Shown here one piece after another: positions 1 to 7,578 of a stretch of DNA of 64,000 bases. The stretch's first letter is position 1; each line of letters begins with the position of its first letter. The position numbers and the translations under genes were made by a program. Origin of the DNA: Bacilli bacterium (GTDB lineage: Bacteria; Bacillota_I; Bacilli_A; RF39; UBA660); assembly GCA_017460175.1 (NCBI GenBank), contig JAFUBO010000003.1:160651-224650 (forward strand), given 5' to 3'. The notes beneath the pieces were generated by a model, which did no database searches, was not told where the DNA came from, and saw only the letters and a program-made list of their open reading frames with translations.

Positions 1-1
1 A

Positions 2-631
2 AATACTGTAATCGACGATTTTATAGATAATAATAATAATAATATTGTAGAAGAAGAAAAAGAAGAAAGATTTAAAGATATTGGTGAAAATATAAGTAGT
101 ATTAGTTTTGATGGTTATGATGATTATAGTACTTATGATAGTCAAGAAGAGTATAAGGGAAATAATTATCAAACTGATGAAAAAAATACAACTAGTGAAA
201 AGATTGAAAGAGCTTTTAGTGATATGATGAGACAACTTGCTGAGAAGGATAAGCAATTAGAAGAAAAGGATAAACAATTAGAAGAAAGAGATAGAGCTTA
301 TCAAAGCTTAAGCAAAGAAATGGAAAAAGTGGAAAAGGAAAACTATTTATTAAGTGATGAAATTAATTCATTAACAGATGAAAATCATAAATTAAATAGT
401 AAAAACCGTGATCAAGCACAAATTATTGATTTACAAAAACGTGAGAATGAAGAATTAAGACGTGAAAGTAAACGTGAATCTGAACAACAAAGACGTGAGA
501 TTAATGATTTACGTGCCCAAGTTGATGATTATAAAGATGTAGATAGGGTTATCTCTAGATATATTGATGAAATGGATAAATATAAATACGATAGTGAATA
601 TTCAACTCGTTCAAGAAGAAGAGTTGCATAA
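2..631 (+). CDS. Coiled-coil protein, 5' end outside window
   Basis: The reading frame is open from base 2, so the start lies upstream; 209 residues are visible. The first ~70 residues are acidic and Asn/Asp-rich. From about residue 75 to 180 there is a long charged coiled coil with tandem EKDKQLE heptads, then Lys/Arg/Glu-rich helix. The basic C-terminus is SRSRRRVA-like. There is no membrane segment in the visible part. No family recognised; a cytoplasmic structural or scaffold role is possible but not shown. A strong terminator follows directly. An internal ATG at 224 could be mistaken for the start, but the frame is coding-like well upstream of it. Confidence 0.75.
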   Translation, partial: NTVIDDFIDNNNNNIVEEEKEERFKDIGENISSISFDGYDDYSTYDSQEEYKGNNYQTDEKNTTSEKIERAFSDMMRQLAEKDKQLEEKDKQLEERDRAYQSLSKEMEKVEKENYLLSDEINSLTDENHKLNSKNRDQAQIIDLQKRENEELRRESKRESEQQRREINDLRAQVDDYKDVDRVISRYIDEMDKYKYDSEYSTRSRRRVA

Positions 632-666
632 AAAAGTCGACTTTTGGTCGATTTTTTTTTTTTTTT
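630..666 (+). terminator. Rho-independent terminator of the coiled-coil gene
   Basis: A-run plus stem TCGAC/GTCGA with loop TTTTG, extended by A/T pairs, followed by a long T-run. Confidence 0.85.
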
Positions 667-760
667 ATGATAGAATAATGGTGATTTTGAAATTAGTTAG
701 TTGAATCAAATGGTTATTGACTATTTTTTTGAATAAAATATTAATATGGAGGTGAAGTAT

Positions 761-1957
761 ATGAATCGTGATGATTTTCCTATGTTAAATAATAATAATA
801 TTATTTATTTTGATAATGGGGCTACTACATTAAAACCTAAATGTGTTATAGATGCGGTTAATAATTATTATACAAATCATACTTCTAATATTCATAGAGG
901 AGATTATGATGCAGCTATTGATACTAATAAAAAATATGATGAAGTTAGACATTTAGTTAGTGATTTCATTAATTGTGATCCTAATTCTGTTATATATACA
1001 AGTGGAGCAACAATGTCTTTAAACATGGTAGTATTTGGATATATGAAAAAGCATTTAAAGACAGGTGATGAAGTACTTTTAAATAAAGCTGAGCATGCTT
1101 CTAATATTCTTCCATGGATTCACTTACAAGAGGAAATTGGAATTGTAATTAAATATGTTCCTTTGAATGATGATTATTCACTTACTCTTGATAATATTAA
1201 AAAAATGGTAACACCTAAAACTAGAGTTATTAGTTTAGCACATATAAGTAATGTTATTGGTGATATTAGAGATATAGAGTCTATTGGTAAATTTGCTCAT
1301 GATAATAATATTTTATTTAATGTAGATGGAGCTCAAAGCGTACCTCATATAAAAATAGATTTTAAAAATTCAAATATAGATTTTTTAAGTTTTTCTTCTC
1401 ATAAAATGTGTGGCCCTACAGGAGTTGGTATTTTGGTAGGTAAATATGAATTACTTGAAAAGATGGATCCTATATTTTATGGTGGAGGTATGAATAATTT
1501 TTTTGAAGAAGATAGTTCATATGAGTTAAAGAGTATTCCTACTAGATTTGAAGCGGGTACTCCACCTATTGCGGAAGTTATTGGCTTAGGGGAAGCTATT
1601 AAATATTTAAAAAATATTGGAATGGATAATATTCATAACTATGAATTAAAATTACGAAATTATTTTTTAGAAAAAGTAAAAGATATTGATAATATTATTA
1701 TTTATAATAAGAATGCTAATAGTGGTATTATTATATTTAATATTGAAGGTGTTTTTGCACAAGATACATCATTGTATTTAAATCATTATAAAATAGCTGT
1801 AAGAGCTGGTAATCACTGTAGTAAGATGCTAAAAGATGAAATTAATATAAGAAATACAGTAAGGGTAAGTTTTTATTTTTATAACACATATGAAGAAATT
1901 GATAAATTAATTGAAGCTTTAAAAATGAGTAAGGATATATTTAAAGTGGTTTTATAG
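761..1957 (+). CDS. sufS: Cysteine desulfurase, SufS type
   Basis: PLP-dependent class V aminotransferase (398 aa) that takes sulfur from cysteine for Fe-S cluster assembly. The PLP lysine lies in SFSSHKMCGPTGVG, and the catalytic cysteine in AVRAGNHCSKM sits where SufS has its active-site Cys; the TVRVSFYFYNT ending is also SufS-like. The ATG at 761 is preferred because a strong Shine-Dalgarno (GGAGGTGAA, 748-756) precedes it; the in-frame ATG at 746 overlaps that site. Followed 8 bp later by sufU, the usual sulfur-acceptor partner in Gram-positives. No sufC, sufD or sufB is present here, although they often share the operon in Bacilli. Confidence 0.95.
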   Translation: MNRDDFPMLNNNNIIYFDNGATTLKPKCVIDAVNNYYTNHTSNIHRGDYDAAIDTNKKYDEVRHLVSDFINCDPNSVIYTSGATMSLNMVVFGYMKKHLKTGDEVLLNKAEHASNILPWIHLQEEIGIVIKYVPLNDDYSLTLDNIKKMVTPKTRVISLAHISNVIGDIRDIESIGKFAHDNNILFNVDGAQSVPHIKIDFKNSNIDFLSFSSHKMCGPTGVGILVGKYELLEKMDPIFYGGGMNNFFEEDSSYELKSIPTRFEAGTPPIAEVIGLGEAIKYLKNIGMDNIHNYELKLRNYFLEKVKDIDNIIIYNKNANSGIIIFNIEGVFAQDTSLYLNHYKIAVRAGNHCSKMLKDEINIRNTVRVSFYFYNTYEEIDKLIEALKMSKDIFKVVL

Positions 1958-1965
1958 GAGGATAT

Positions 1966-2394
1966 ATGAATAATGAATTAAAAAGAGAAATAATATTTGA
2001 TAATTATAAGACTCCTATGAATAAAGGATTAATAAGTGATGATACTTATTTAAAAACTAACAGTAATAGTGAAAGTTGTATTGATAATTTAGATTTTATG
2101 ATGAAAATAGAAAATGGGATTATTAAAGATATCAGATTTGATGGTGAAGCATGTGCTATTTCAACATCAGCAGCATCTATCATGATAAAAACTTTTATTG
2201 GTAAAAGTGTAAAGGAAGTAAAAAAAATACTTGAAAATTATAAAAATATGATAGATGAAAAAGAATATGATAAAACTTGTCTTGGAGAATTAAATGTTTA
2301 TGATGATATTTGTAAACAACCAAATAGAAAAAATTGTGCTTTACTTCCAATGCAAGCAGTTAATAAAATGTTAAATGAAATGGATAGGAGTTAA
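1966..2394 (+). CDS. sufU: Fe-S assembly sulfurtransferase SufU
   Basis: 142-aa NifU/IscU-like protein. The expected metal/sulfur ligands are visible: Cys and Asp in SESCID, Cys in GEACAIS and Cys in KNCALLP, matching the Cys-x-Asp...Cys...Cys zinc site of SufU that accepts sulfur from SufS. The characteristic SufU insertion before the last Cys is present. Preceded by AGGAGG and coupled to sufS. Family function (zinc-dependent sulfur transfer in the SUF pathway) is established; assignment here is from motif and context. Confidence 0.92.
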   Translation: MNNELKREIIFDNYKTPMNKGLISDDTYLKTNSNSESCIDNLDFMMKIENGIIKDIRFDGEACAISTSAASIMIKTFIGKSVKEVKKILENYKNMIDEKEYDKTCLGELNVYDDICKQPNRKNCALLPMQAVNKMLNEMDRS

Positions 2395-2398
2395 TAAT

Positions 2399-2905
2399 AT
2401 GGTTGATTTTTTACCGGTAAAAAGAATTAAAAGGGCAGAGATAAGATATTTTGAAAAAGATAGAAATGCTTGTGAAATACCGGATATAAAGGCATATTCA
2501 TATTTTCTTAAATTAGATGGAGAATATTTAAATATATTTCATCCTTTTGAAGAATGTAATGTATATGAAAGAGTTCCTTATACAAATTCAACTAAATCAG
2601 GAGAATCTTTTGGTACAAAAATGGTATTAGCTAGTGGTAATATTGAAGATGGAGTTTGTTATGTATTGGAAAAAACTGATGAACAAATTTCAGATGAAGA
2701 TTTTATTTCAATAGAAGAACTTCAAAATAAAATAGTTGATATGAATGATTTTATTGTTGATAGAATATCTATCTTAGAAAATAAAGATTTTAAAATTAAT
2801 TTTGTTAAAAGATTAGTTAAAATTAAACAAGATCAAAAGAAGTTAAAAGATTTGCAAGATTATATTGTTTCAAAAGAAAAAGAAAAAATTTTAAAAAAGA
2901 TTTAA
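2399..2905 (+). CDS. Unknown protein in the suf operon
   Basis: 168 aa, soluble, not recognised. The N-terminal ~115 residues look like a mixed alpha/beta domain with scattered Cys (NACEIP, FEECNV, DGVCYV); the C-terminal third is a Lys/Glu-rich helix or coiled coil. The start at 2399 is chosen because ATAGGAG (2384-2390) lies at good spacing and the reading would otherwise begin inside sufU. It sits 4 bp after sufU and before a terminator, so it is probably co-transcribed with sufSU. A link to Fe-S assembly is only inference. Confidence 0.7.
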   Translation: MVDFLPVKRIKRAEIRYFEKDRNACEIPDIKAYSYFLKLDGEYLNIFHPFEECNVYERVPYTNSTKSGESFGTKMVLASGNIEDGVCYVLEKTDEQISDEDFISIEELQNKIVDMNDFIVDRISILENKDFKINFVKRLVKIKQDQKKLKDLQDYIVSKEKEKILKKI

Positions 2906-2946
2906 ATATATAAAACTTATTTTTTTAATAAAAAGTATATTTATAA

Positions 2947-2980
2947 AAAGGAAAAATCATTTAATGATTTTCTTTTTTTT
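2947..2980 (+). terminator. Terminator of the suf operon
   Basis: Stem GAAAAATCAT/ATGATTTTC with a 3-nt loop, followed by eight T. Confidence 0.85.
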
Positions 2981-3067
2981 GTTGAAAAAACAGGTTTAAT
3001 TATTAAAAATGGTTGTTTGCTGAATTATGTTTAATTGATTAGTATATTTTTCGAAAGGAGGTGATTT

Positions 3068-3406
3068 ATGCTTAATCAAATTATTTTAGTAGGTAGATTA
3101 ACAAGAGATATTAGTGTTAATAAATCAAATAATGGTAATAATAAAGTTGCGACTATTTCTATTGCTGTTCCTAGAAGTTTTAAAAATATGGATGGAGTAT
3201 ATGATACGGATTTTATAGATTGTGTGGCATTTGATAGTATTGCAGAGAATACTAGCGAATATTGTAGTAAAGGGGATATTGTAGGAATAAAAGGGAGAGT
3301 TCAATCAAAAATTGTTGAAAAAGAAAATAGAAAAGAAAATTGTATAGAAATTATTTGTGAAAAAATAACATTTTTATCAAATAAACAGAAAGAAGCAGAT
3401 AAATAA
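3068..3406 (+). CDS. ssb: Single-stranded DNA-binding protein, short SsbB-like form
   Basis: 112-aa OB-fold SSB: starts MLNQIILVGRLTRD, with the conserved FIDCVAFDSIAENT and GDIVGIKGRVQS segments. It stops right after the OB fold with a Lys/Glu tail and lacks the Gly/Pro-rich linker and acidic DDDIPF-type tip that replication SSBs use to recruit partners. This length matches the second SSB of Bacilli (SsbB/YwpH, natural-competence associated) rather than the essential SsbA. Near-perfect Shine-Dalgarno AAAGGAGGTGAT precedes ATG 3068. Single-gene unit with its own terminator. The replication SSB should be elsewhere in the genome. Confidence 0.93.
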   Translation: MLNQIILVGRLTRDISVNKSNNGNNKVATISIAVPRSFKNMDGVYDTDFIDCVAFDSIAENTSEYCSKGDIVGIKGRVQSKIVEKENRKENCIEIICEKITFLSNKQKEADK

Positions 3407-3417
3407 TCTGCTTTTTT
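3392..3417 (+). terminator. Terminator of ssb
   Basis: Stem AAGCAGAT/ATCTGCTT spanning the stop codon, then T-run. Confidence 0.85.
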
Positions 3418-3468
3418 AATGGAAATAATTTTATTTTATGATATACTTTAATAAAGTAGGTGTTGTTT

Positions 3469-3876
3469 ATGGATATAATAGTAAGAAAATATGAAGAAAA
3501 AGATTTGGCTGCTGTAAACAGAATGTTATATGAGGCATTTCATAGAACTAAGAATAATATTACTGGGGATCAATTTTGTGAACTTGTAGTTCAATTAGAT
3601 TCTAAAGTAGTTGGTTATTTATTACTTACTAAAGTTTTAAATCCTATATTGAATAGACATTATTATTTGATAGATTATGTTTGTATTGTTAGGGAATATA
3701 GAGGTTTAGGATTAGGAGATAAATTACTTGCGTATGCTGAGGAATATGCAAGAAATGATGGGGCAATCTATTTACAACTTACATGTAGATGGACTAGAAT
3801 TGAAGCACATAAATTATATGAAAAATGTGGCTTTAAGAAAAGAGAATCTGATATATTCAGAAAGGAACTTATATGA
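3469..3876 (+). CDS. GNAT family N-acetyltransferase
   Basis: 135-aa acetyl-CoA-dependent acetyltransferase of the GNAT fold. The acetyl-CoA binding motif A reads REYRGLGLGDKLL (R/Q-x-x-G-x-G/A type), preceded by the expected beta-strand YVCIV and followed by the C-terminal YEKCGFKKRE strand-turn typical of the family. The substrate cannot be predicted. ATG 3469 is chosen over the upstream in-frame GTG 3460 because AAGTAGGTG lies just before it. An extended -10 (TGATATACT, 3439-3447) lies upstream. Its stop overlaps the start of pdp (ATGA), so the two are translationally coupled. Confidence 0.88.
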   Translation: MDIIVRKYEEKDLAAVNRMLYEAFHRTKNNITGDQFCELVVQLDSKVVGYLLLTKVLNPILNRHYYLIDYVCIVREYRGLGLGDKLLAYAEEYARNDGAIYLQLTCRWTRIEAHKLYEKCGFKKRESDIFRKELI

Positions 3877-5099
3877 TATTAGATATTATTGATAAAAAGA
3901 GGTTGGGTAAAGAATTAAGTTATAAGGAATTATACACAATATTTAATGGATATTTGAACGGCGATGTAGCTGATTATCAAATGTCTTCTCTTTTGATGGC
4001 TATTTGCATTAATGGTATGACAGATGAAGAAATATTTGCTTTAACTAAAATATTTATAGATAGTGGAGATGTTTTAGAATTTGCAGATATACCTGGTGTA
4101 AAAGTAGACAAACATTCAACAGGTGGAATTGGTGATAAAACGACTTTTGTAGTAGTTCCAATTGTAGCTTCACTAGGAATACCAGTTATTAAAATGTGTG
4201 GAAGAGGATTAGGATATACAGGTGGAACTATTGATAAAATAGAAAGTATTAAAGGATATAAAGTTGATTTATCAGAAAAAGAAATAATTAAACAAGTACA
4301 TGAAATAGGTGCTGTAATTACTGGTCAGACTGCTGATTTAGTTCCTATGGATAAAAAAATTTATGCTTTAAGAGATGTTACTAGTACAGTATCATCTATT
4401 CCACTTATTGCTTCAAGTATTATGAGTAAAAAAATAGCTGATGGGGCAGATAAAATACTTATTGATATAAAAGTAGGAAAAGGTGCTTTATTAAAAACAA
4501 AAGAAGATGCAAAAGAACTTGAAAATTTAATGAAAAAAATTGGAAAAATTTATGATAAAGAAGTAAGATGCATTATTAGTGATATGGATACTCCATTAGG
4601 TTATGCGATAGGTAATAGTTTAGAGGTTTTGGAGGCTATTGATGTATTAAAAGGAAAAGAAAAAGATAATAATTTTTATGATCTTTGTATAAAAATAGCT
4701 ACTGAAATGGTTAGTATGGGATTAAATATATCTAATGAAGAAGCAGTAGTAAAAGTACTTGAAAGTATTGAATCTAAGAAGGCTTATAATAAGTTTTTAG
4801 AAATAGTAGAATATCAAAAAGGGGATATTAAAAGTATTACTGTTAGTAATAATAGTTATAAGGTTAAGGCTAATAAATCAGGTGTCTTGAAAAAAATTGA
4901 TGCTTTAGAAATTGGGAAATTGTCTTTAAGCTTAGGTGCTGGTAAAGTTGATATTGATGATACTATAGATTATACTGTTGGTGTTAAACTGAATAAACTT
5001 GTTGATGAAAGGGTTAAAAAAGGGGATGTGTTGGCAATAATTTATGTAAACAAGCCAATAACTGATATAAAAATAGACAAGATTTTTACAATTGAATAA
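3873..5099 (+). CDS. pdp: Pyrimidine-nucleoside phosphorylase
   Basis: 408-aa glycosyltransferase family 3 / thymidine-pyrimidine phosphorylase. It cleaves uridine or thymidine with phosphate for nucleoside salvage. Signature KHSTGGIGDKT (phosphate site) and MCGRGLGYTGGTIDKIES are both present. The C-terminal domain is somewhat shorter than the ~430-aa enzymes of Bacilli. ATGA overlap with the acetyltransferase gene. The usual salvage neighbours (deoC, cdd) are absent. Pdp versus DeoA specificity cannot be fixed from motifs alone; Pdp is favoured for Bacilli. Confidence 0.92.
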   Translation: MILDIIDKKRLGKELSYKELYTIFNGYLNGDVADYQMSSLLMAICINGMTDEEIFALTKIFIDSGDVLEFADIPGVKVDKHSTGGIGDKTTFVVVPIVASLGIPVIKMCGRGLGYTGGTIDKIESIKGYKVDLSEKEIIKQVHEIGAVITGQTADLVPMDKKIYALRDVTSTVSSIPLIASSIMSKKIADGADKILIDIKVGKGALLKTKEDAKELENLMKKIGKIYDKEVRCIISDMDTPLGYAIGNSLEVLEAIDVLKGKEKDNNFYDLCIKIATEMVSMGLNISNEEAVVKVLESIESKKAYNKFLEIVEYQKGDIKSITVSNNSYKVKANKSGVLKKIDALEIGKLSLSLGAGKVDIDDTIDYTVGVKLNKLVDERVKKGDVLAIIYVNKPITDIKIDKIFTIE

Positions 5100-5106
5100 A
5101 AAAATG

Positions 5107-5134
5107 TTTGATTTTGTATATTTTATGGTATAAT
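5107..5134 (+). promoter_or_regulatory. Promoter of the adhesin-sortase operon
   Basis: -35-like TTTGAT (5107-5112), 16 bp spacer, extended -10 TGG-TATAAT (5126-5134). Located between pdp and the GTG start at 5162. Confidence 0.65.
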
Positions 5135-5161
5135 ACAGGTATAAGGTAAGGTGATTAGTTA

Positions 5162-6340
5162 GTGGAAAAAATTTATATGGAAGAAAACAAGAATAATAAA
5201 CAAAAACGTGGAGTGGTAGACTTTTCAGTAGTTCTATCGTTTGTAGTTGCAATATTCGCTGTTATTTCTTTAGCAGTATTTGGTATTGTAAGTAATCAAG
5301 GTACAAGCATTAGTTATGCTGCAGATGAGGAAGAAAGTTTACCAGATGAGTTTATTTTTGAAGTTTTAGAAAGAAATGGTAATCCGGTTCAAATTAAATA
5401 TAGTAAAGGTGGATCATGGGAAGGTTATACTGTACCAATGTATGTAATTAGAAATACTACTAAACCAGTATTTTGTGTACAAGCACATGTTGATCCAGGA
5501 ATTGGAGAAAATTATACAAAAGAAAAAGAAATTGATGACTATGGATTGTTATATTTATTAAATAATACTTATGCTAATGGTGTTAAAATTACGGATGCTA
5601 CTGGTGAATATGCTGATTATGTTGAAGGTTGGGTAACACAAACTGCAATTTGGATGTATTTATATGAAACAAATGAAGGAGCAGCAGAACATGCTATTGA
5701 AAATCCAGAAGATATTAAACAAGCTACAAAGTTAGGTTTGAATTTATCAGGAGAAACAATATATGATCCTGGATATAATATATATGATAAATATGTTGCA
5801 CCACTAGTAGAAAAAGCTAAAAAAGCTACAAGTGATGTTATGTTAAATGCTAAACTTGAAAATGAAACAATTACACCTAGTGAAGATAAAAAATATTATT
5901 TCACTTCATTAATAACAGTAACTGGAGATCCTTCAAGCGCATTAAAGAGTTATGATGTAACAGTATCTGGAATTGAAGGTGCAGTTGTAGTTGATGAAAA
6001 TGGTAGTGAATTAGGTACTACTATTCAACCTGGTACTAAGTTTTATGTAAGAGTACCTGCTGATAAAGTAACTGATGAAGCACAAAAAGTTTCTATTTCT
6101 ATAAAAGGAACATTTAATACTTTAACTGGTAATTATTATAAGGGTGCAGCAAATCATCAAAGAGCTGTATCAGTAAAAGCTGCTGAAAAAACTGATTCAA
6201 AAAATATGGAAGTTATATTTAAAGCTCCTGATACAGGTATGAACAAAGTTCAAACAATTTACTTTATTGGTTTAATAGTATTATTATGTGGTGTTGGTAT
6301 TGTTTATGCGAATGCTAAACCTGTTCAAATCAAACAATAG
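5162..6340 (+). CDS. Thioester-domain surface adhesin with sortase signal
   Basis: 392 aa. Membrane-spanning signal (residues ~20-43), then a thioester (TQXA) domain: Cys105 in PVFCVQ and Gln160 in VTQTAIW are the two residues that form the internal Cys-Gln thioester in Gram-positive TED adhesins, which bind host surfaces covalently. An Ig-like region (~225-345) follows, then a cell-wall sorting signal: APDTG at 355-359 (LPxTG-like), hydrophobic stretch and Lys-containing tail. GTG 5162 is supported by AAGGTGAT at 5147-5154. A sortase gene overlaps its 3' end, so the pair is probably dedicated. Thioester formation is family knowledge; host target unknown. Confidence 0.85.
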   Translation: MEKIYMEENKNNKQKRGVVDFSVVLSFVVAIFAVISLAVFGIVSNQGTSISYAADEEESLPDEFIFEVLERNGNPVQIKYSKGGSWEGYTVPMYVIRNTTKPVFCVQAHVDPGIGENYTKEKEIDDYGLLYLLNNTYANGVKITDATGEYADYVEGWVTQTAIWMYLYETNEGAAEHAIENPEDIKQATKLGLNLSGETIYDPGYNIYDKYVAPLVEKAKKATSDVMLNAKLENETITPSEDKKYYFTSLITVTGDPSSALKSYDVTVSGIEGAVVVDENGSELGTTIQPGTKFYVRVPADKVTDEAQKVSISIKGTFNTLTGNYYKGAANHQRAVSVKAAEKTDSKNMEVIFKAPDTGMNKVQTIYFIGLIVLLCGVGIVYANAKPVQIKQ

Positions 6341-6962
6341 GATTAAAAAGAGCCATGTCTTACTAATTGGCTCTTTCTTTATTTTCGTAGGTGCTATTTC
6401 ACTATCATGGGATTATCTTATTAAAATGAAAGATAATATTTATTCAGATATGCGAATTGCTATGATGGATGAAGAAGATGAAGAACAAGAAGTAGTTGAA
6501 GAAGTACCAAAAGTTGAAAAAGTAGAAAAAAAAGACGAAGATAATAATTATGTAATCGATTATAGTAAATATTTAGGAGTATTGGAAATACCTAGAATAG
6601 GATTAAAAAGAGGTTTTTATAACGTAGGTTCAAAATATAATAGAATTGAGTATAATGTAACTATGGTAGGAGGAAGTTCATTACCAGATGTAGAAAATGG
6701 TAATTTAGTTTTGATTGCTCATTCCGGAGATGCTTATATTTCTTATTTTGCATATTTATGGATGTTGGGAGTAGGAGATCATGCATATGTTACATATAAT
6801 GGAAGAAAATATGATTATCAAATAGTAAACATATATGAAGTAGAAAAAAATGGTTTTGCTGTTATTAGAAGAAACTTAGATAGAACTACACTAACTATGA
6901 TAACTTGTACTAAAGATAATGATTTTACTCAAACAATTTATATTGCAGAACTTGTTGGCTAG
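6306..6962 (+). CDS. Sortase, lacking the canonical catalytic Arg
   Basis: About 218 aa: N-terminal membrane anchor (~17-36), acidic linker, then a sortase beta-barrel. His139 (LIAHSG) and Cys201 (TMITCTKD) are the catalytic pair. The Arg expected about eight residues after Cys is Gln209 in DFTQTIYIAE; no Arg lies nearby, unlike the class B sortase at 48061, which keeps it. Likely anchors the adjacent APDTG adhesin. The start is uncertain: it lies inside the adhesin gene, with in-frame GTG 6288, ATG 6306 and ATG 6312 and no strong ribosome site, suggesting coupled translation. Class cannot be fixed by eye. Confidence 0.85.
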   Translation: MRMLNLFKSNNRIKKSHVLLIGSFFIFVGAISLSWDYLIKMKDNIYSDMRIAMMDEEDEEQEVVEEVPKVEKVEKKDEDNNYVIDYSKYLGVLEIPRIGLKRGFYNVGSKYNRIEYNVTMVGGSSLPDVENGNLVLIAHSGDAYISYFAYLWMLGVGDHAYVTYNGRKYDYQIVNIYEVEKNGFAVIRRNLDRTTLTMITCTKDNDFTQTIYIAELVG

Positions 6963-6975
6963 AGAAGGTGATAAA

Positions 6976-7551
6976 ATGAATTTATCTTTATTTGAAAAGT
7001 TTGGAACTATATTTAAATATATATTTTCATCTTTTTTATCTATAGAAATGTTCATTTTAACTATTCTCTTATTTTTTATTTTAGTTGTTAATTTAAAAAG
7101 AAAAAACGTAATGGTTCAAATGATTGCGATTGGAGTATATATTGGATTTATTATAGGTATATTTATTAGTTATACTACTTATGTAAAAACTTGTATTGAT
7201 TCTTTTACAAAGGTAGTTATGAATTATATATATTTTCCATCAACTATTGTATATTTCTTTATGATTATATTTATTACTGTAATAATATTGATAACATTAT
7301 TTAGTAAGAAAATGACAATGTTTAAAAAAGTATTTAATTATTTCTTTTTTAGTGTTATTTATTTCTTATTTATGTCGTTTATATCATTGGCAGCATATGA
7401 TGGAGTTGATTTATTAAATATACCTTTATTATACGAAAATGATACAATTTTATCTTTAGTTCAGATAAGTAATTTTATATTACTTATATGGATTATATAT
7501 ACTGCATTTTATTATTTATATAAGTATTTTAAGAAAAAATATGATAAATAA
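6976..7551 (+). CDS. Polytopic membrane protein of the adhesin-sortase operon
   Basis: 191 aa with about five hydrophobic segments (near residues 17-38, 47-66, 85-106, 117-139, 160-182) and a Lys-rich C-terminus. No known motif recognised. GAGAAGGTGAT precedes ATG 6976 by a few bases, 13 bp after the sortase stop, and a terminator follows, so it is the third gene of the unit. It could help secrete, fold or regulate the adhesin, but this is inferred from position only. Confidence 0.7.
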   Translation: MNLSLFEKFGTIFKYIFSSFLSIEMFILTILLFFILVVNLKRKNVMVQMIAIGVYIGFIIGIFISYTTYVKTCIDSFTKVVMNYIYFPSTIVYFFMIIFITVIILITLFSKKMTMFKKVFNYFFFSVIYFLFMSFISLAAYDGVDLLNIPLLYENDTILSLVQISNFILLIWIIYTAFYYLYKYFKKKYDK

Positions 7552-7578
7552 AAATACATCTTATGATGTATTTTTTTT
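7552..7578. terminator. Bidirectional terminator between convergent genes
   Basis: Stem AAATACATC/GATGTATTT with loop TTAT; T-run on the + side and A-run on the 5' side, so it can end both the adhesin operon and the minus-strand carboxypeptidase gene. Confidence 0.85.

Noticed and set aside
717-744. TTGACT ... TATTAA as a suf promoter
   Set aside because: The implied start site would fall inside the Shine-Dalgarno of sufS, leaving no leader. The true promoter was not located.
4932-5252. Minus-strand ORF over the end of pdp and start of the adhesin gene
   Set aside because: Crosses two well-supported plus-strand genes and a promoter; Tyr/Phe-rich shadow composition.
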